DNA of 50,337 nt from Gemmatimonadota bacterium (GTDB taxonomy: Bacteria > Gemmatimonadota > Gemmatimonadetes > Gemmatimonadales > Gemmatimonadaceae). Shown in pieces: positions 49,550-50,337 of the stretch. The stretch lies in contig VHBP01000011.1 of the NCBI GenBank assembly GCA_016871915.1, forward strand, positions 1-50,337, written 5' to 3'. The notes below the pieces were generated by a model. The model was not told where the DNA came from. It did not search any database and saw only the letters and a program-made list of their open reading frames with translations. Both the position numbers and the translations under genes were made by a program. Position 1 is the first letter of the stretch. The number at the start of each line of letters is the position of its first letter.

Positions 49550-50337
49550 ATGTCTCGCCCCGCTCGACCTGCGCCGCTGGCTCGGCGAGGCTGTCAATGG
49601 CGTCTCCGGCTCGTGCGAGCGCTGGCGGTCGCTCTCCTCGCATCGGCGAGCCAGTCGCCGCTGGAAGCCCAGCTCGATCTCGGCGGCGTGCCGATCGTCG
49701 GTGGCGACGAGCATTGGTATCGCAGGACCCGTGCCCTCCTCGATTCCTCTGGCGCGGATCCGTGGCGCACGAGGGTCACGGTCCCGCTCCCGACGCGAGG
49801 CCCGCAGGTGCGCCTGCTGCGCCCCGAACTTCGCGTGCTCTACAACTCGCTTCGGCCGAGCGATGGGGACGATGGGGTCATCTGGGCAGGGCGCGGTGTG
49901 ACGGGCGCGGCACAGGCAGGATGCGAAGCGCGTTGGGGCATCGTGCGGATGCAGGTCGCGCCGATCGTCTTCCGGGCGCAGAATCGCTCGTTTCCTTTGA
50001 TCGATAACGGGCGGACGGATCTCACGCGATTCGGTGACGCCCGATTCCTAGGGAGTATCGACCTCCCGCAGCGTTTTGGTGATGCCCCGTACGGTCGACT
50101 CGATCCCGGCGACAGCTTCCTCGCCCTCGAGTGGATGGGGGCCACGATCGGGATCTCGTCCGCTCGGCAGCTCTGGGGACCGGCACGCGAATTCCCGCTC
50201 GTCCTCGGGACACGCGCAGGCGGCTTCCCTCACCTGTTCGCTGGGACGACGCAGCCGATCTCCGTCGGCATCGGCACGGTGGAGGGACGGCTCATCGCCG
50301 CGCGACTTGAGCAGACGCGGTGGTCGCCGGTCCAGAC
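49550..50337 (+). CDS. Second Wzi-like outer-membrane protein, 5' part (cut by window end)
   Basis: The frame is open from ATG at 49550 to the window end: 262 codons. An Arg-rich n-region and hydrophobic core form a signal peptide ending about SPLEAQ (residue 41), followed by QLDLGGVPIVGGDEHWYRR. The mature part has beta-strand character and ISSARQLWGPAREFPLVLG and GGFPHLFAGT, the same WGP-containing pattern as the divergent Wzi-like protein. It is thus probably a second capsule-anchoring barrel. Its C-terminal half is not visible. Confidence 0.75.
   Translation, partial: MSRPARPAPLARRGCQWRLRLVRALAVALLASASQSPLEAQLDLGGVPIVGGDEHWYRRTRALLDSSGADPWRTRVTVPLPTRGPQVRLLRPELRVLYNSLRPSDGDDGVIWAGRGVTGAAQAGCEARWGIVRMQVAPIVFRAQNRSFPLIDNGRTDLTRFGDARFLGSIDLPQRFGDAPYGRLDPGDSFLALEWMGATIGISSARQLWGPAREFPLVLGTRAGGFPHLFAGTTQPISVGIGTVEGRLIAARLEQTRWSPVQ

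Noticed and set aside
37822-50337. tRNA-linked genomic island carrying the capsule genes
   Set aside because: The capsule locus does adjoin two tRNAs, but no integrase, no repeated tRNA 3' end and no clear composition shift were seen; the right boundary is outside the window.

Overview
The window looks like chromosomal core sequence of a GC-rich, Gram-negative (diderm) bacterium, most likely a member of the Gemmatimonadota. Diderm: it encodes an OmpA-family protein, a Wza-type exporter, Wzi-type outer-membrane proteins and a heptose-kinase-type enzyme. The phylum call is my inference from gene order, the presence of rny, zapA, mutS2, hrcA and rex together, and general sequence character; it was not tested by a search. 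No phage, insertion sequence, plasmid gene or CRISPR array was seen.

Layout. (1) 1-6600, minus strand: infC-rpmI-rplT, a terminator, pheS-pheT, a small coiled-coil protein, zapA, a structured intergenic stretch that may be 6S RNA, and the start of rny. (2) 6592-8963: a metallo-beta-lactamase hydrolase, a DnaQ-like exonuclease, and divergent rex with a perfect Rex operator on its own promoter. (3) 8960-20840: one long minus-strand run read as a single operon, rpsU-yqeY-mutS2-dnaG-(zinc ribbon)-recJ-rsmD-coaD-(anti-anti-sigma)-(anti-sigma kinase)-(PP2C phosphatase)-rsmA, almost every junction being a 1-8 nt overlap or gap. (4) 20856-28213: dnaJ-glycosyltransferase-prmA-rsmE-HIT, a YdcF-like protein, hrcA and hemW. 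(5) 27938-28459: a cluster of DnaA boxes around a very AT-rich stretch between hemW and dprA, a strong candidate for the chromosomal replication origin. (6) 28285-33618: obg-dprA, a class-3 asparaginase, and tRNA nucleotidyltransferase-glycosyltransferase. (7) 33696-38096: a heptose-kinase-like enzyme, envelope proteins, OmpA and two tRNAs. (8) 38106-50337: a Wzx/Wzy-type capsule or exopolysaccharide locus: Wza-like exporter, initiating phosphoglycosyltransferase, two GT2 enzymes, flippase, polymerase, a repeat lipoprotein, UDP-galactopyranose mutase, Wzz-like chain-length protein and two Wzi-like outer-membrane proteins, the last cut by the window edge.

How it fits together. The left half is housekeeping: translation, replication and repair, heat shock and rRNA modification, with a sigma-factor partner-switching module riding in the rpsU-dnaG operon. 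The right end builds and exports a surface polysaccharide that probably contains galactofuranose. Two expression styles coexist: genes with clear Shine-Dalgarno sequences (rplT, rpmI, infC, zapA, ompA, wza-like), and first genes of units with a TAGCTT-like -10 element only 5-10 nt before the start codon and no ribosome-binding site, which suggests leaderless transcripts. Many starts were moved from the longest reading frame because a GTGA or ATGA overlap with the upstream stop codon, an operator or a terminator decides the start.
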